A DNA stretch of 27,870 bases from an uncultured Prevotella sp. GTDB lineage: Bacteria; Bacteroidota; Bacteroidia; Bacteroidales; Bacteroidaceae. Of the stretch, positions 7,817 through 16,174 are shown one piece after another. The notes below the pieces were generated by a model. The model was not told where the DNA came from and made no database searches. It saw only the letters and a list, made by a program, of their open reading frames with translations. The DNA lies in NCBI GenBank assembly GCA_905196835.1, contig CAJJWN010000040.1:1-27870 (forward strand). The letters run 5' to 3'. Within the stretch, counting starts at the first letter, position 1. Each line of letters starts with the position of its first letter. Both the position numbers and the translations under genes were made by a program.

Positions 7817-7892
7817 ATATGTTTTGCGTGTCAGTCCTTCCCAGTTCTCTCCGTTATCCCAGTCCTCCCATAATATATAATAATGTAAAGCT

Positions 7893-8477
7893 ATGCTGAA
7901 AAGCCACATGAACAAGGGTCTCGTTGAGGCCGGATGCGACGAGGCGGGGCGCGGATGCCTCGCCGGGAGCGTGTTTGCGGCGGCGGTAATACTGCCCGAA
8001 GACTATGTTAACGACGCCCTCAACGACTCTAAGCAGCTCTCGGCCAAGCGCCGCTACGAGCTTCGTGCCGAAATAGAGCGCGACGCCCTGGCCTGGGCTG
8101 TGGGCGTGGTTACGCCAGAGGAAATAGACGAAATCAACATACTCAACGCCAGCATACTGGCCATGCACCGCGCACTCGACCGGCTCGCGGTGCGCCCCGA
8201 GGCCATCATCGTTGACGGCAACCGCTTCAAGCCCTACCGTTTCATTCCCTACCCCACCGCGGTGCAGGGCGACGGCAAGTATCTCTCCATCGCCGCGGCC
8301 AGCATCCTCGCCAAGACGTACCGCGACGACTACATGGACGGCTTGGCCCGCGAGTACCCCCAATACGCATGGGATGTGAACAAGGGTTACCCAACGCGTG
8401 CCCACCGCCAGGCCATAGCCGAGCATGGCATAACGCCGTATCACCGGAAAAGCTTTAAGTTAATAGCAGACAAGTGA
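7893..8477 (+). CDS. rnhB: ribonuclease HII
   Basis: RNase HII cuts the RNA strand of RNA-DNA hybrids and removes single ribonucleotides misinserted into DNA. The protein has 194 aa, the normal size. GCDEAGRGCLAG carries acidic residues Asp16 and Glu17, DSKQLS follows, IIVDGN gives Asp108, and AAASILAKTYRDDYM supplies the last acidic ligand (Asp145 or Asp146). The start at 7893 puts the catalytic DEAGRG at the usual distance from the N-terminus. The last codons and stop codon lie inside the left arm of the inverted repeat 8465-8574. Confidence 0.97.
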   Translation: MLKSHMNKGLVEAGCDEAGRGCLAGSVFAAAVILPEDYVNDALNDSKQLSAKRRYELRAEIERDALAWAVGVVTPEEIDEINILNASILAMHRALDRLAVRPEAIIVDGNRFKPYRFIPYPTAVQGDGKYLSIAAASILAKTYRDDYMDGLAREYPQYAWDVNKGYPTRAHRQAIAEHGITPYHRKSFKLIADK

Positions 8478-8574
8478 CAAGCAGACGAGCAGACAAGGTG
8501 ATTTGACTTGAAAATACTTGTTATGCAACAATACAAATATCCTTGTCTGCTCGTCTGCTTGTCACTTGTCTGCT
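8465..8574. repeat. perfect 34-bp inverted repeat over the rnhB stop codon
   Basis: The left arm (8465-8498) and right arm (8541-8574) are exact reverse complements over 34 bp, with 42 nt between. One more base pair extends the outer end. The arms are made of repeated words (GCAGACAAG, TGACAAG, GCAGACGAG). The rnhB stop codon TGA (8475-8477) is inside the left arm. On the + strand an A-rich run follows the right arm, so it is not a classic intrinsic terminator for rnhB. Confidence 0.95.
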
Positions 8575-8589
8575 AAAAAATAAAAACCA

Positions 8590-9492
8590 ATGCGCCACGA
8601 CAAACTTGAGCGCGAGCTGCGCCTGCTCCTGCTGCTCGCCGAGAACCACAGCTACACCATAGAGGAGCTTTGCGGCAAGGTTGGCATATCGCGCCGCAAC
8701 CTTTACTACTACCTTGAGTTCTTCCGCGACAGCGGCTTCAAGGTGGAGAAGCGCGGCGCGTACTACTCAATCGACCGCTCGTCGCCCTTCTTCGACCACC
8801 TCGTGAGCCGCATATCCTTCACCGAAGAGGAGGCCGTGCTGCTGCGCCGTATGCTCGACAAGGCCGAGCACGGCAACGCCATTATCGCCAATTTGAAGCG
8901 AAAGCTGAAGCAGTTTTACGACTTCGACATACTTGCCGACGAGCAGCTGCGCGAGCACGCCGTGCAGAACATCGGCCCGCTGTACGACTCCATCAAGCTG
9001 CAACGCCAGGTGATATTGAAGGGCTACTCGTCGCCGCACAGCCAGACCGTGCGCGACCGCTTCGTGGAGCCGTTTCTCCTGTTGAACAACAACAACGAGG
9101 TGCGCTGCTACGAGCCGTCCAGCGGCATGAACAAGACGTTCAAGGTGAGCCGTATGCAAGGCGTCGAGATGCTCGATACGGAGTGGGCTTACGCCGACCG
9201 CCACCGCCGCATGTACACCGACGTGTTCATGTTCAGCGGCGAAGAGCTGATGCCCGTCGAGCTGACGCTCGGCCCGCTGTCGTACAACATACTGCGCGAG
9301 GAATATCCGCAGGCCATGCCCTACATCGCTGATGGCGACGGCGGCCGCCATACGCTGCGCCTCGACGTGTGCAGCTATGCCGGCATAGGCCGCTTCGTCC
9401 TCGGCCTTTACGACGACATCCGGGTGCTCGGCGGCGACGGTTTCAAGCAGTATCTGGCCGCGAAAATAGCCTCCATGCGCCCGCCCTTGTAG
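8590..9492 (+). CDS. WYL-domain transcriptional regulator
   Basis: A 300-aa protein. Residues 1-60 form a DeoR-like helix-turn-helix (YTIEELCGKVGISRRNLYYY). A middle helical linker follows, and then a WYL domain at about 155-240 (QRQVILKGYSSPH, VRDRFVEPFLLLNNNNEVRC). A C-terminal extension follows from about 240. WYL proteins are usually ligand-sensing regulators of DNA damage, defence or metabolism. The target here is unknown. The gene is convergent with the big activase gene and downstream of rnhB, with the long inverted repeat between. It ends before a repeat-rich spacer at 9493-9706. Confidence 0.88.
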   Translation: MRHDKLERELRLLLLLAENHSYTIEELCGKVGISRRNLYYYLEFFRDSGFKVEKRGAYYSIDRSSPFFDHLVSRISFTEEEAVLLRRMLDKAEHGNAIIANLKRKLKQFYDFDILADEQLREHAVQNIGPLYDSIKLQRQVILKGYSSPHSQTVRDRFVEPFLLLNNNNEVRCYEPSSGMNKTFKVSRMQGVEMLDTEWAYADRHRRMYTDVFMFSGEELMPVELTLGPLSYNILREEYPQAMPYIADGDGGRHTLRLDVCSYAGIGRFVLGLYDDIRVLGGDGFKQYLAAKIASMRPPL

Positions 9493-9528
9493 CCTGCGGC
9501 GCAACAGCCTGTGCCACAGCGCGTTATG

Positions 9529-9606
9529 AAAGGCCGCCTTTTGCACTCCGAAACGTGGCCTTTTACAACGCCGAACGCGGCCTTTCGCCTTGCGAAAGGC
9601 CGTGTT
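9529..9606. repeat. AAAGGCCG-family repeat between convergent genes
   Basis: AAAGGCCGCCTTTTGC, ACGTGGCCTTTTAC, ACGCGGCCTTTCGC and GCGAAAGGCCGTGTTTCG words follow one another, a diverged relative of the repeats at 1-85 and 1717-1801. It occupies the middle of the 214-bp gap between the WYL gene and the activase gene. Confidence 0.75.
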
Positions 9607-9620
9607 TCGGCATAAACGAA

Positions 9621-9669
9621 AGCTTGCCTTGCATCAGTTCCGGCTGCGGAACGTGGTGCAAGGCAAGCT
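9621..9669. terminator. hairpin between convergent genes
   Basis: Perfect 13-bp arms AGCTTGCCTTGCA (9621-9633) and complement (9657-9669) enclose a second inner hairpin (GTTCCG/CGGAAC, 9637-9652). It lies between the ends of two convergent genes, so termination from both sides is plausible. Neither side has a strong T-tract, so this is a candidate only. Confidence 0.5.
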
Positions 9670-9706
9670 GTATTGCATGGTAAGATGTGGTGAAAAGGCC
9701 TGCGGC

Positions 9707-12700
9707 TTACTGTCTGCCGCCTTTCAGGTTGTCGATGAACAGCAGCAGGCGGTTGGTTATGTTCACGTCGCTTACGCCGCTGTCAAAGTCGAGCGAGAGG
9801 ATGTTCATGTCGGGGAAGAACGCCTTTATCTTCTTCTCCACGCCTTTCGACACTATGTGGTTGGCTATGCAGCCGAAGGGCTGGAGGCTCACCACGCTGC
9901 GCACTCCCTGCCTTGCGCACGACATTATCTCGGCAGGCAGTAGCCAGCCTTCGCCGAATTGCGCGCTCAGTGTTATGACTTTGCGTGCCTCTTCGGCCTC
10001 GGCAAAGATGTCGGTGAACGGCGTGAAGTATTTGAATGTTGACGCGGCGCGGTTCATCCGCTCTATGTGTTTCCTTATGCGCTTGTACGCCAGGCCGTAG
10101 GCAAAGTCCGTAATGGAGCGTCGGCGCAGGTGGGCCGCCTCGTCAACGCGCCTGTTGACGAAGCTCTGCATGAAGAAGTCGAGCAGCAACGGAGGCACTA
10201 TCTCTACGCCACGGGCCATGAGCCAGTCGGTGACATGCTTCTGCGCGAAGGGGTTGAATTTGAGGAATATCTCGCCTACGACGCACACCTTGGGGCACTC
10301 CGCATCGCGGCAGATGCGGTTGAACTCGTTGGCGGCCATGGCGATGTAGCTTACCAGGTCGTCGTGCCGCCCCTCGAGGATGAGGCTCTCGCCGGCTTCA
10401 AGGTACAGGTCGCGCAGGCGTGCCGCCTGTCCAGGCTGCTTTTCGCGCACCGCCGAGGCGTAATAGAACTTTGATATGCAGTCGCTGTAAAGCACGGCAT
10501 ACAGCGCAATGGGCAGCATCTTCATCCAGTTCACGCGGAAGCCTGGCTGCCTGTTGCCCATCGAACCGCCGAAGGTGAACGCCACTACGGGCACACCGGC
10601 ATAGCCAGCGTCAACCAGCGCCTTCTTAATCAGCTGCACATAGCTGCTCGCGCGGCACTGTCCGCCCGTCTGGGTCATGGCTACGGCCGTCTTCGCCGGG
10701 TCGTACCGGCCGCTCTTGAAGGCCTTTATTATGTCGCCGACGATGAGCGTCGCCGGGTAGCAAACCTCGTTGTTGGCGTACTTCAAGCCCCATTCGCACG
10801 ACTCGGTGTCGCTCAGCGGCAGGTTGTCAACGTCGTAACCGGCCACACGCATGATGGCTGGTATGAGCGGAGATATGAACGGCGTGAAGAACGGCACTAT
10901 GATTTTGCGCCCGCGGCAGGCGTCGTCAAACTCCTGTGTCGTCTTGAACTCTACGTCTTTCCTCCCACCTTTCGCACCGCTTCCGGCGAGCTTCAGGCTC
11001 TCCATAAGCGAACGCACGCGCAGCTTCATCGAGCCTACGTTGTTGATGTCGTCAAGCTTCAGCAGGGTAAGAGCCTTGCCGTGGCGCATCAGCATGTCGC
11101 GCACCTCGTCGGTAAGGAACGCGTCCGGGCCGCAGCCGAACGATGTCATCTCGACAAACTCGACGCCTTCCTGCCCGGCACTCCACTCCGCCGCCTCCAA
11201 AATTCGGTTGGGGTAGGCCCACTGCGGCAGGTAATGCGTGTCGTCAACGGCCACCTTGCGGCCTCTCACGATGTCGTCGGTAAGCACGTAGACGCCCATG
11301 TCGGCCAGCATGTCAGACACCTTGTGCTGTATCAGCATGTCGGCATGGTAAGGCCGTCCGGCCAGCATTATTGTCATGGCTCCGCGTTCCCTGGCCTTGC
11401 GCAGCACGTATTCGTCGTAGGCGGCGATGTCTTTCGCGTAAGCGTCCTGTGCGCTGACGGCAAGACTGAAGGCGCGGCTTGCGGCCTTGTCGCTTACTCC
11501 GAGCGTGGCAAGATACTCGCAACACTGTCGGTAAAGCAGCTTCCTGTCCTTGAAACTGATGGTTGGCGAGTCGATGGGTACGCCTCCGCCCTGTACGCTC
11601 TTGATGACTTCGGCGTAACCGGTCACGATGGGACAGTTGTAACTGTTCTGTCCGCCGTCCTGCCGCTCGTAGACAACGAACGGCATGAAGATGCGGTCAA
11701 CGCGGCTGTCGATGAGGTCTTGGATGTGGCTGTGCGCGAGTTTGGCAGGGAAACAGATGTTGTCAGACATCACCATGCACGCGCTTTGCTCGTAACTTGC
11801 AAACTCGGAGTTGGAAGAAAGGCGCACGCCTATTCCACAATTGGTGAACAGTGTGTGCCAGAAAGGGTAATCCTCGTACATGTTGAGGCAACGGGGAATG
11901 CCAATGGTAATCGCCGCACGGCCTTTCACCGGGTCACGGTCGAAGAGCAGCCGGTTCTTTTTCTCGTAAGCATTCATGCCTTTTTGCGGCCTGTCTCCGC
12001 CGCTGTTGGCAAACACTTTCTCGCAACGGTTGCCCGAAAAGTATTCGTGTCCGTTGTCAAAACGGTATCTTACTACGAGGCACTGGTTGTCGCAGCCCTT
12101 GCAATGGAGCGTCCGCGACGTGTAGCCGGCCTTGTCCAGGATGTCGTCAAGTGTCACTCCGCTGCGGCTGTAACGCCTTGCATAGAGGGCGCAGCCGTAC
12201 GCTCCCATCAGCTCGGGTATGTCGCAGCGCGCCACTTCGACGCCGGTCAGCGTCTCCAAGGCCCTCACCACGGCGTCGTTGCGCATCGTTCCGCCCTGCA
12301 CTACGATGTGGTTGCCGAGCTGGGACACTTCCCTTAGCTTCAACACCTTGTACAGGCAGTTCTTCACTACGGAGTAAGCCAGTCCGGCGGCGATGTCGCT
12401 TACCGTCGCCCCTTCACGCAAAGCCTGCTTCACTTTGGAGTTCATGAACACCGTGCAGCGTGTGCCGAGGTCGCACGGGGCGGCCGAACGGCACGCCAGC
12501 GAGGCGAACTCGGCGGCCGTATAGCCAAGGGTCTTGGCAAAAGTCTCTATGAACGAGCCGCAGCCCGACGAGCAGGCTTCGTTTATTTCGATGCGGTCTA
12601 TGACGCCGCCAGTTATGAACATGGCTTTCATGTCCTGTCCGCCGATGTCGAGAATGAACGAAACGTCGGGGTCGAGGCTGTGCGCCGCCATGTAGTGAGC

Positions 12701-13915
12701 TATTGTTTCAACGATGCCCCCGTCAAGTTGGAAGGCCGCCTTGACAAGGTCTTCGCCGTAGCCAGTTGAGCAACTGCCCTTCACGTAGAGCGTGGTGCCG
12801 GTGCGGACGCATTCCTCCTGAAGCTTTTTAAGCCCTTCCTCAACCGCCTCTATGGGGTTGCCTTTGTTGGGAGTATAATATGAATAGAGCACGCGCGACG
12901 ACGTATCGGTCACTACTATCTTGGTGGTTGTAGAGCCGGAGTCGATGCCTATGAACACGTCTTGCGCCCCTTCGCGCAGCTTCGAGGTGCAAACTTTGTG
13001 GCGTGACATGCGCTTGAGCCACGCCGAATGCTCCTCTTCACCGGTGAAGATAGGCTTCAGGGCGAGCCCTTGGCCGCCGTTGATGAGGCTGTTGCTGCTT
13101 AATATTGCGATGAAATCGGCCAAATTGCGCGGCTGTTCGCCGTCAACTTCTGACATTGCCGCGCCCAACGCCGGGAGCATCTCGCCCTTTTCGGGCAGTA
13201 TTATGTCGCCGTCGGCGAGCGAAAGATAGTCCTTGAAGGCCTTGCGCAGGGCCGGGATGAACGTCAGCGGGCCGCCGCACATCACCACGGGCGGCGTTAT
13301 TTCGCAGCCGTGAGCCAGCGTAACTACGGTTTGCACGGCCACGGCGTGAAGTATAGAGGCGGCAATGTCGGCCTTGTTTACGTTCTTGGCAACGAGGTTC
13401 TGTATGTCGGTCTTGCAGAAAACGCCGCACCGCGACGCTATCGGATATATCCTCCCGGCCTGTAATGCAAGGCTTCCAAGCTCGTCGATGCCGACGTCAA
13501 GAAGCACCGCCATCTGGTCGATGAACGCCCCGGTACCGCCCGCGCAGTTGCCGTTCATGCGCAGGTCGGCCGCCCGTCCGCCACGGAAGAACACCACCTT
13601 GGCGTCCTCTCCGCCGATGTCGATTAGCGAGGCGGCCTCTGGATGATACTTCTGCACGGCCTTCGTGGCTGCCACCACCTCCTGCACGAACGGCAGCGAG
13701 CACGCCTCGGCGAAGCCCATGCCCACAGAGCCGGTCAGCCTTACGCACGCGTCGGCCTGGCCGCAGACCTCTTGCAGCTCGCCGAGCAGGCGCACTATTA
13801 CCCCGCGCGCGTCAGCGTTGTGCCGCTCGTAGCGCGAGAAAATGACGTCGCCCGCCTCACCTATGGCGGCCACCTTCACCGTGGTAGAGCCTATGTCGAT
13901 ACCTATCTTAATCAT
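9707..13915 (-). CDS. large 2-hydroxyacyl-CoA dehydratase activase-type protein
   Basis: About 1402 aa. An ATG at 13942 would add nine residues but falls at the predicted transcription start, so 13915 is preferred. Positions below count from 13942. Two BadF/BadG/HgdC-type ASKHA ATPase domains come first: residues 10-270 (GIDIGSTTVKVAAI, GNCAGGTG with Cys133, SRCGVF with Cys172) and 330-590 (GIDSGSTTTKIVV, NEACSSGCG with Cys457, GTRCTVF with Cys496). Both Cys pairs are 39 residues apart, as in HgdC (Cys127/Cys166), where they hold a [4Fe-4S] cluster between subunits. A Cys-rich linker (CKGCDNQC, GNRC, about 614-640) leads to a dehydratase-like/DUF2229 part with DNICFPAK. The substrate is unknown, and no separate dehydratase or CoA-transferase gene is nearby. 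Confidence 0.9.
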   Translation of the reverse strand: MIKIGIDIGSTTVKVAAIGEAGDVIFSRYERHNADARGVIVRLLGELQEVCGQADACVRLTGSVGMGFAEACSLPFVQEVVAATKAVQKYHPEAASLIDIGGEDAKVVFFRGGRAADLRMNGNCAGGTGAFIDQMAVLLDVGIDELGSLALQAGRIYPIASRCGVFCKTDIQNLVAKNVNKADIAASILHAVAVQTVVTLAHGCEITPPVVMCGGPLTFIPALRKAFKDYLSLADGDIILPEKGEMLPALGAAMSEVDGEQPRNLADFIAILSSNSLINGGQGLALKPIFTGEEEHSAWLKRMSRHKVCTSKLREGAQDVFIGIDSGSTTTKIVVTDTSSRVLYSYYTPNKGNPIEAVEEGLKKLQEECVRTGTTLYVKGSCSTGYGEDLVKAAFQLDGGIVETIAHYMAAHSLDPDVSFILDIGGQDMKAMFITGGVIDRIEINEACSSGCGSFIETFAKTLGYTAAEFASLACRSAAPCDLGTRCTVFMNSKVKQALREGATVSDIAAGLAYSVVKNCLYKVLKLREVSQLGNHIVVQGGTMRNDAVVRALETLTGVEVARCDIPELMGAYGCALYARRYSRSGVTLDDILDKAGYTSRTLHCKGCDNQCLVVRYRFDNGHEYFSGNRCEKVFANSGGDRPQKGMNAYEKKNRLLFDRDPVKGRAAITIGIPRCLNMYEDYPFWHTLFTNCGIGVRLSSNSEFASYEQSACMVMSDNICFPAKLAHSHIQDLIDSRVDRIFMPFVVYERQDGGQNSYNCPIVTGYAEVIKSVQGGGVPIDSPTISFKDRKLLYRQCCEYLATLGVSDKAASRAFSLAVSAQDAYAKDIAAYDEYVLRKARERGAMTIMLAGRPYHADMLIQHKVSDMLADMGVYVLTDDIVRGRKVAVDDTHYLPQWAYPNRILEAAEWSAGQEGVEFVEMTSFGCGPDAFLTDEVRDMLMRHGKALTLLKLDDINNVGSMKLRVRSLMESLKLAGSGAKGGRKDVEFKTTQEFDDACRGRKIIVPFFTPFISPLIPAIMRVAGYDVDNLPLSDTESCEWGLKYANNEVCYPATLIVGDIIKAFKSGRYDPAKTAVAMTQTGGQCRASSYVQLIKKALVDAGYAGVPVVAFTFGGSMGNRQPGFRVNWMKMLPIALYAVLYSDCISKFYYASAVREKQPGQAARLRDLYLEAGESLILEGRHDDLVSYIAMAANEFNRICRDAECPKVCVVGEIFLKFNPFAQKHVTDWLMARGVEIVPPLLLDFFMQSFVNRRVDEAAHLRRRSITDFAYGLAYKRIRKHIERMNRAASTFKYFTPFTDIFAEAEEARKVITLSAQFGEGWLLPAEIMSCARQGVRSVVSLQPFGCIANHIVSKGVEKKIKAFFPDMNILSLDFDSGVSDVNITNRLLLFIDNLKGGRQ

Positions 13916-13947
13916 TATTGTTTTCTCAAACTTCCTTTTCAAGGGTG

Positions 13948-13980
13948 CAAAGTTACAAAAATGTGTCTGTCGAAAACAAT
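13948..13980 (-). promoter_or_regulatory. promoter of the activase gene
   Basis: On the minus strand, TAACTTTG (13955 to 13948) is preceded after 21 bp by ATTG (13980 to 13977), one base off TTTG. Transcription would start near 13941, which argues for translation from 13915 rather than 13942. Confidence 0.55.
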
Positions 13981-14075
13981 ATTACAAGTAGAAAAAATGT
14001 CCTAAACTTCACATAGTGGACGATATTTTTTTGCATGTATGGCGTGCCGCTACGCCTCGGAGCGTGTGAAAACTA

Positions 14076-14112
14076 CAAGTCCGCCACGGCAACAAAAACC
14101 GTGGCGGACTTG
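14076..14112 (-). terminator. hairpin downstream of gpmI
   Basis: Perfect 14-bp stem CAAGTCCGCCACGG (14076-14089) and complement (14099-14112) with a 9-nt loop. On the minus strand the stem is followed by TAGTTTT, a weak U-run. It lies between gpmI and the activase promoter and would separate the two units. Confidence 0.6.
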
Positions 14113-14147
14113 CTCTGTGTCTATATGTAAGCGCGGTTTGCGGCTCA

Positions 14148-14187
14148 ACACCGTATAACCTTATAACCGTATTACCGTAAAACCTTA
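14148..14187 (-). repeat. short-word tract starting at the gpmI stop codon
   Basis: Reading gpmI's strand, the stop codon TAA runs straight into a tract of about 40 nt made of ACGGTAAT, ACGGTTAT and AAGGTTAT words. No complementary arm is seen. It resembles one arm of the word-built inverted repeats at 4491, 8465 and 18980. Confidence 0.6.
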
Positions 14188-15711
14188 CTTTATGTTGTCC
14201 TCGATGAGGTTTTCGCCGGTCATGTCGGCGGGCTGTTCGAGTCCCATTATGTGCAGTATTGAGGGCGCAACGTCGGCCAGGCGGCCGTTCTTTACGGTTG
14301 CACTGTTGTTGTCGGTTACGTAGATGAAGGGCACGGGGTTCAGCGAGTGAGCCGTGTTGGGCGTGCCGTCGGCGTTGATGGCGTTGTCGGCGTTGCCGTG
14401 GTCGGCTATTATTATGGCCTCGTAGCCGTTGGCCTTGGCGGCCTCGATTACGTCTTTCACGCAGTGGTCAACGGCCCATACGGCCTTGGCTATGGCGTGG
14501 TACACGCCCGTGTGGCCTACCATGTCGCCGTTGGCGAAGTTCACCACGATGAAGTCGTACTCCTGAGTGTTGATTGCGCCCACGAGCTTGTCCTTCACTT
14601 CGTATGCGCTCATCTCGGGCTTCAGGTCGTATGTGGCTACCTTGGGCGACGGAACGAGTATGCGGTCCTCGCCCTCGTAGGGAGCTTCGCGGCCGCCGTT
14701 GAAGAAGAACGTAACGTGGGCGTACTTCTCCGTCTCGGCCGTGTGCAGCTGGCGTTTGCCCTGCTTGCTAAGATATTCGCCGAGAGTGTCCTCCACGTTC
14801 TCCTTGGGGAAGAGTATGTGTACGCCCTTGAACGACGCGTCGTACGGCGTCATGCAGTAATATTGTAGGTCCTTGATGGTGTGCATTCCCTCCTCGGGCA
14901 TGTCCTGCTGGGTGAGTACCTGCGTAAGCTCCTTTGCGCGGTCGTTGCGGAAGTTGATGAATATTACCACGTCGCCCTCCTGTATCGTGCCGTCAACGGT
15001 AGAGTTGTGTATGGGCTTGATGAACTCGTCGGTCACGCCCTCGGCATAGCTCTCCTCCATGGCCAGCACCATGTCGGTGGCCTGCTTGCCCTTGCCGTCC
15101 ACGAGCAGGTCGTAAGCCTCCTTGACGCGCGCCCAGCGCTTGTCGCGGTCCATGGCGTAGAAGCGGCCTACGATGCTCGCCACGTGTGCGCCGTTCTCAT
15201 GGCACACGCTCTCAAGCTCGCGTATGAAGCCCGCGCCGCTCTTCGGGTCGGTGTCGCGGCCGTCCATGAAGCAATGCACGTAGACGTCGGCCAGGCCGTA
15301 GTGCTTGCCTATTTCTATGAGTTTGAACAGGTGGTCGAGCGAAGAGTGTACGCCGCCGTTGCTGGTAAGGCCCATCAGGTGCAGCTTCTTGCCCTTCTCC
15401 TTGGCGTATGTGTATGCGCTTTTTATCTCGGGATTGTCGAGTATCGAGCCGTCCTTGCAGGCGCGGTTGATTTTTACGAGGTCCTGATATACTATGCGGC
15501 CTGCGCCGATGTTGAGGTGGCCTACCTCCGAGTTGCCCATCTGTCCGTCGGGCAGGCCTACGTCCTCGCCCGAAGCCTGTAGCTGCGAGTGGGGGCTTAC
15601 AGCGTTAAGATAATCAAGATAAGGAGTAGGCGTGTTGAAGATAACGTCGCCTTCGCCGTGTTTTCCGATACCCCATCCGTCGAGTATCATCAGTAATGCT
15701 TTCTTTGCCAT
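14185..15711 (-). CDS. gpmI: 2,3-bisphosphoglycerate-independent phosphoglycerate mutase
   Basis: Interconverts 3- and 2-phosphoglycerate in glycolysis and gluconeogenesis, using two Mn2+ ions. The 508-aa length is typical of the bacterial enzyme. [10 protein letters not shown] gives the first metal Asp11, [17 protein letters not shown] holds the phospho-accepting Ser61, [12 protein letters not shown] follows, and [10 protein letters not shown] near the C-terminus completes the alkaline-phosphatase-superfamily metal site. It has its own consensus promoter (15738-15768) and is expected to be a housekeeping gene. The cofactor-dependent enzyme GpmA is excluded by these motifs. Confidence 0.97.
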   Translation of the reverse strand: MAKKALLMILDGWGIGKHGEGDVIFNTPTPYLDYLNAVSPHSQLQASGEDVGLPDGQMGNSEVGHLNIGAGRIVYQDLVKINRACKDGSILDNPEIKSAYTYAKEKGKKLHLMGLTSNGGVHSSLDHLFKLIEIGKHYGLADVYVHCFMDGRDTDPKSGAGFIRELESVCHENGAHVASIVGRFYAMDRDKRWARVKEAYDLLVDGKGKQATDMVLAMEESYAEGVTDEFIKPIHNSTVDGTIQEGDVVIFINFRNDRAKELTQVLTQQDMPEEGMHTIKDLQYYCMTPYDASFKGVHILFPKENVEDTLGEYLSKQGKRQLHTAETEKYAHVTFFFNGGREAPYEGEDRILVPSPKVATYDLKPEMSAYEVKDKLVGAINTQEYDFIVVNFANGDMVGHTGVYHAIAKAVWAVDHCVKDVIEAAKANGYEAIIIADHGNADNAINADGTPNTAHSLNPVPFIYVTDNNSATVKNGRLADVAPSILHIMGLEQPADMTGENLIEDNIK

Positions 15712-15737
15712 AATCGTATAATCTTAAAAGTCTGATG

Positions 15738-15768
15738 CAAAGTTAGTGCAAGCCGAGAGAATTACAAA
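15738..15768 (-). promoter_or_regulatory. promoter of gpmI
   Basis: Minus strand: TTTG (15768 to 15765), a 19-bp spacer, TAACTTTG (15745 to 15738). All eight fixed positions of the Bacteroidetes consensus are met. The predicted start leaves a leader of about 20 nt before the ATG at 15711. Confidence 0.7.
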
Positions 15769-15784
15769 ATAAAATGGGAAAAAA

Positions 15785-15861
15785 GTAGCCCCCTCCCAGC
15801 CTCCCCGAGGGGAGGAGCCTGGTATGACACCCATCTCAACCCTCCCTGAAGGAGGGGGTGT
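15785..15861. repeat. 31-bp GC-rich word (third copy) plus CCCTCC hairpin
   Basis: 15785-15815 is a near-identical copy of the 31-bp arm found at 7229-7259 and 7332-7362; it equals the reverse complement of the 7332 arm except for one base. It is followed by a hairpin with GACACCC and GGGTGT outer arms and a CCCTCC/GGAGGG core (15826-15861). The stretch separates the divergent gpmI and GH43 promoters. Confidence 0.85.
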
Positions 15862-15899
15862 TGACAGGTCTTTGCCTGATAATCAGCCGCCTTGGCGCA

Positions 15900-15992
15900 T
15901 TCGGCTTATCCGGCACATTGGGCTTATTCGCCCCGCCCCATCCGGCTTATTAGGCCCAATAGACCCGATGGGCCGTATTGGCCTTATAAGCC
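15900..15992. repeat. GGCTTAT/GGGCTTATT word tract and hairpin
   Basis: Words such as CGGCTTATCCGG, TGGGCTTATTCG and GGCTTATTAGGCCCAATA repeat along the tract. The end, 15944-15992, folds into a hairpin (GGCTTATTAGGC with GCCTTATAAGCC and an inner CCCGATGGGC). Related words make the inner inverted repeat at 1878-1961. An open minus-strand frame here (15883-16233) translates to repeat-derived residues and is not credible. Confidence 0.75.
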
Positions 15993-16023
15993 ACTGACAA
16001 TCAGCCGCTTTCCAATTAGCCGT

Positions 16024-16096
16024 CTTTTGGCCTGCAAAAGGCCGCCTTTTGCACGTTGAAAGACGGCCTTTCGCAATGCCGTTTGCCGTCTTTCGT
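16024..16096. repeat. AAAGGCCG-family repeat upstream of GH43
   Basis: TTTTGGCC, GCAAAAGGCCGCCTTTTGC (9-bp arms, 1-nt loop), GAAAGACGGCCTTTCGC and GCCGTCTTTCG follow one another, a diverged relative of 1-85. It ends just upstream of the GH43 promoter, much as copy 1 ends just upstream of the glycosyltransferase promoter. Confidence 0.75.
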
Positions 16097-16103
16097 AAAA
16101 ACA

Positions 16104-16135
16104 CTTGCATAAATTCTGCTTTTTGCTTACATTTG
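16104..16135 (+). promoter_or_regulatory. promoter of the GH43 gene
   Basis: CTTG (16104-16107, one base off TTTG), a 20-bp spacer, TACATTTG (16128-16135). The predicted start near 16142 gives a leader of about 33 nt before ATG 16175. Confidence 0.6.
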
Positions 16136-16174
16136 CACGACGTTAGCATAAGTAATTCTGAAAAACCGTAATCA

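Noticed and set aside
7738..7892. Terminator or hairpin upstream of rnhB
   Set aside because: The purine-rich tandem words have no complementary arm in this spacer.
8590..9492. WYL regulator as a marker of an antiphage defence island
   Set aside because: No restriction, CBASS, BREX or other defence genes are near. The neighbours are housekeeping and metabolic genes.
9529..9669. Remnant of a gene between the WYL and activase genes
   Set aside because: The open frames there are made of AAAGGCCG repeat words and hairpin arms.
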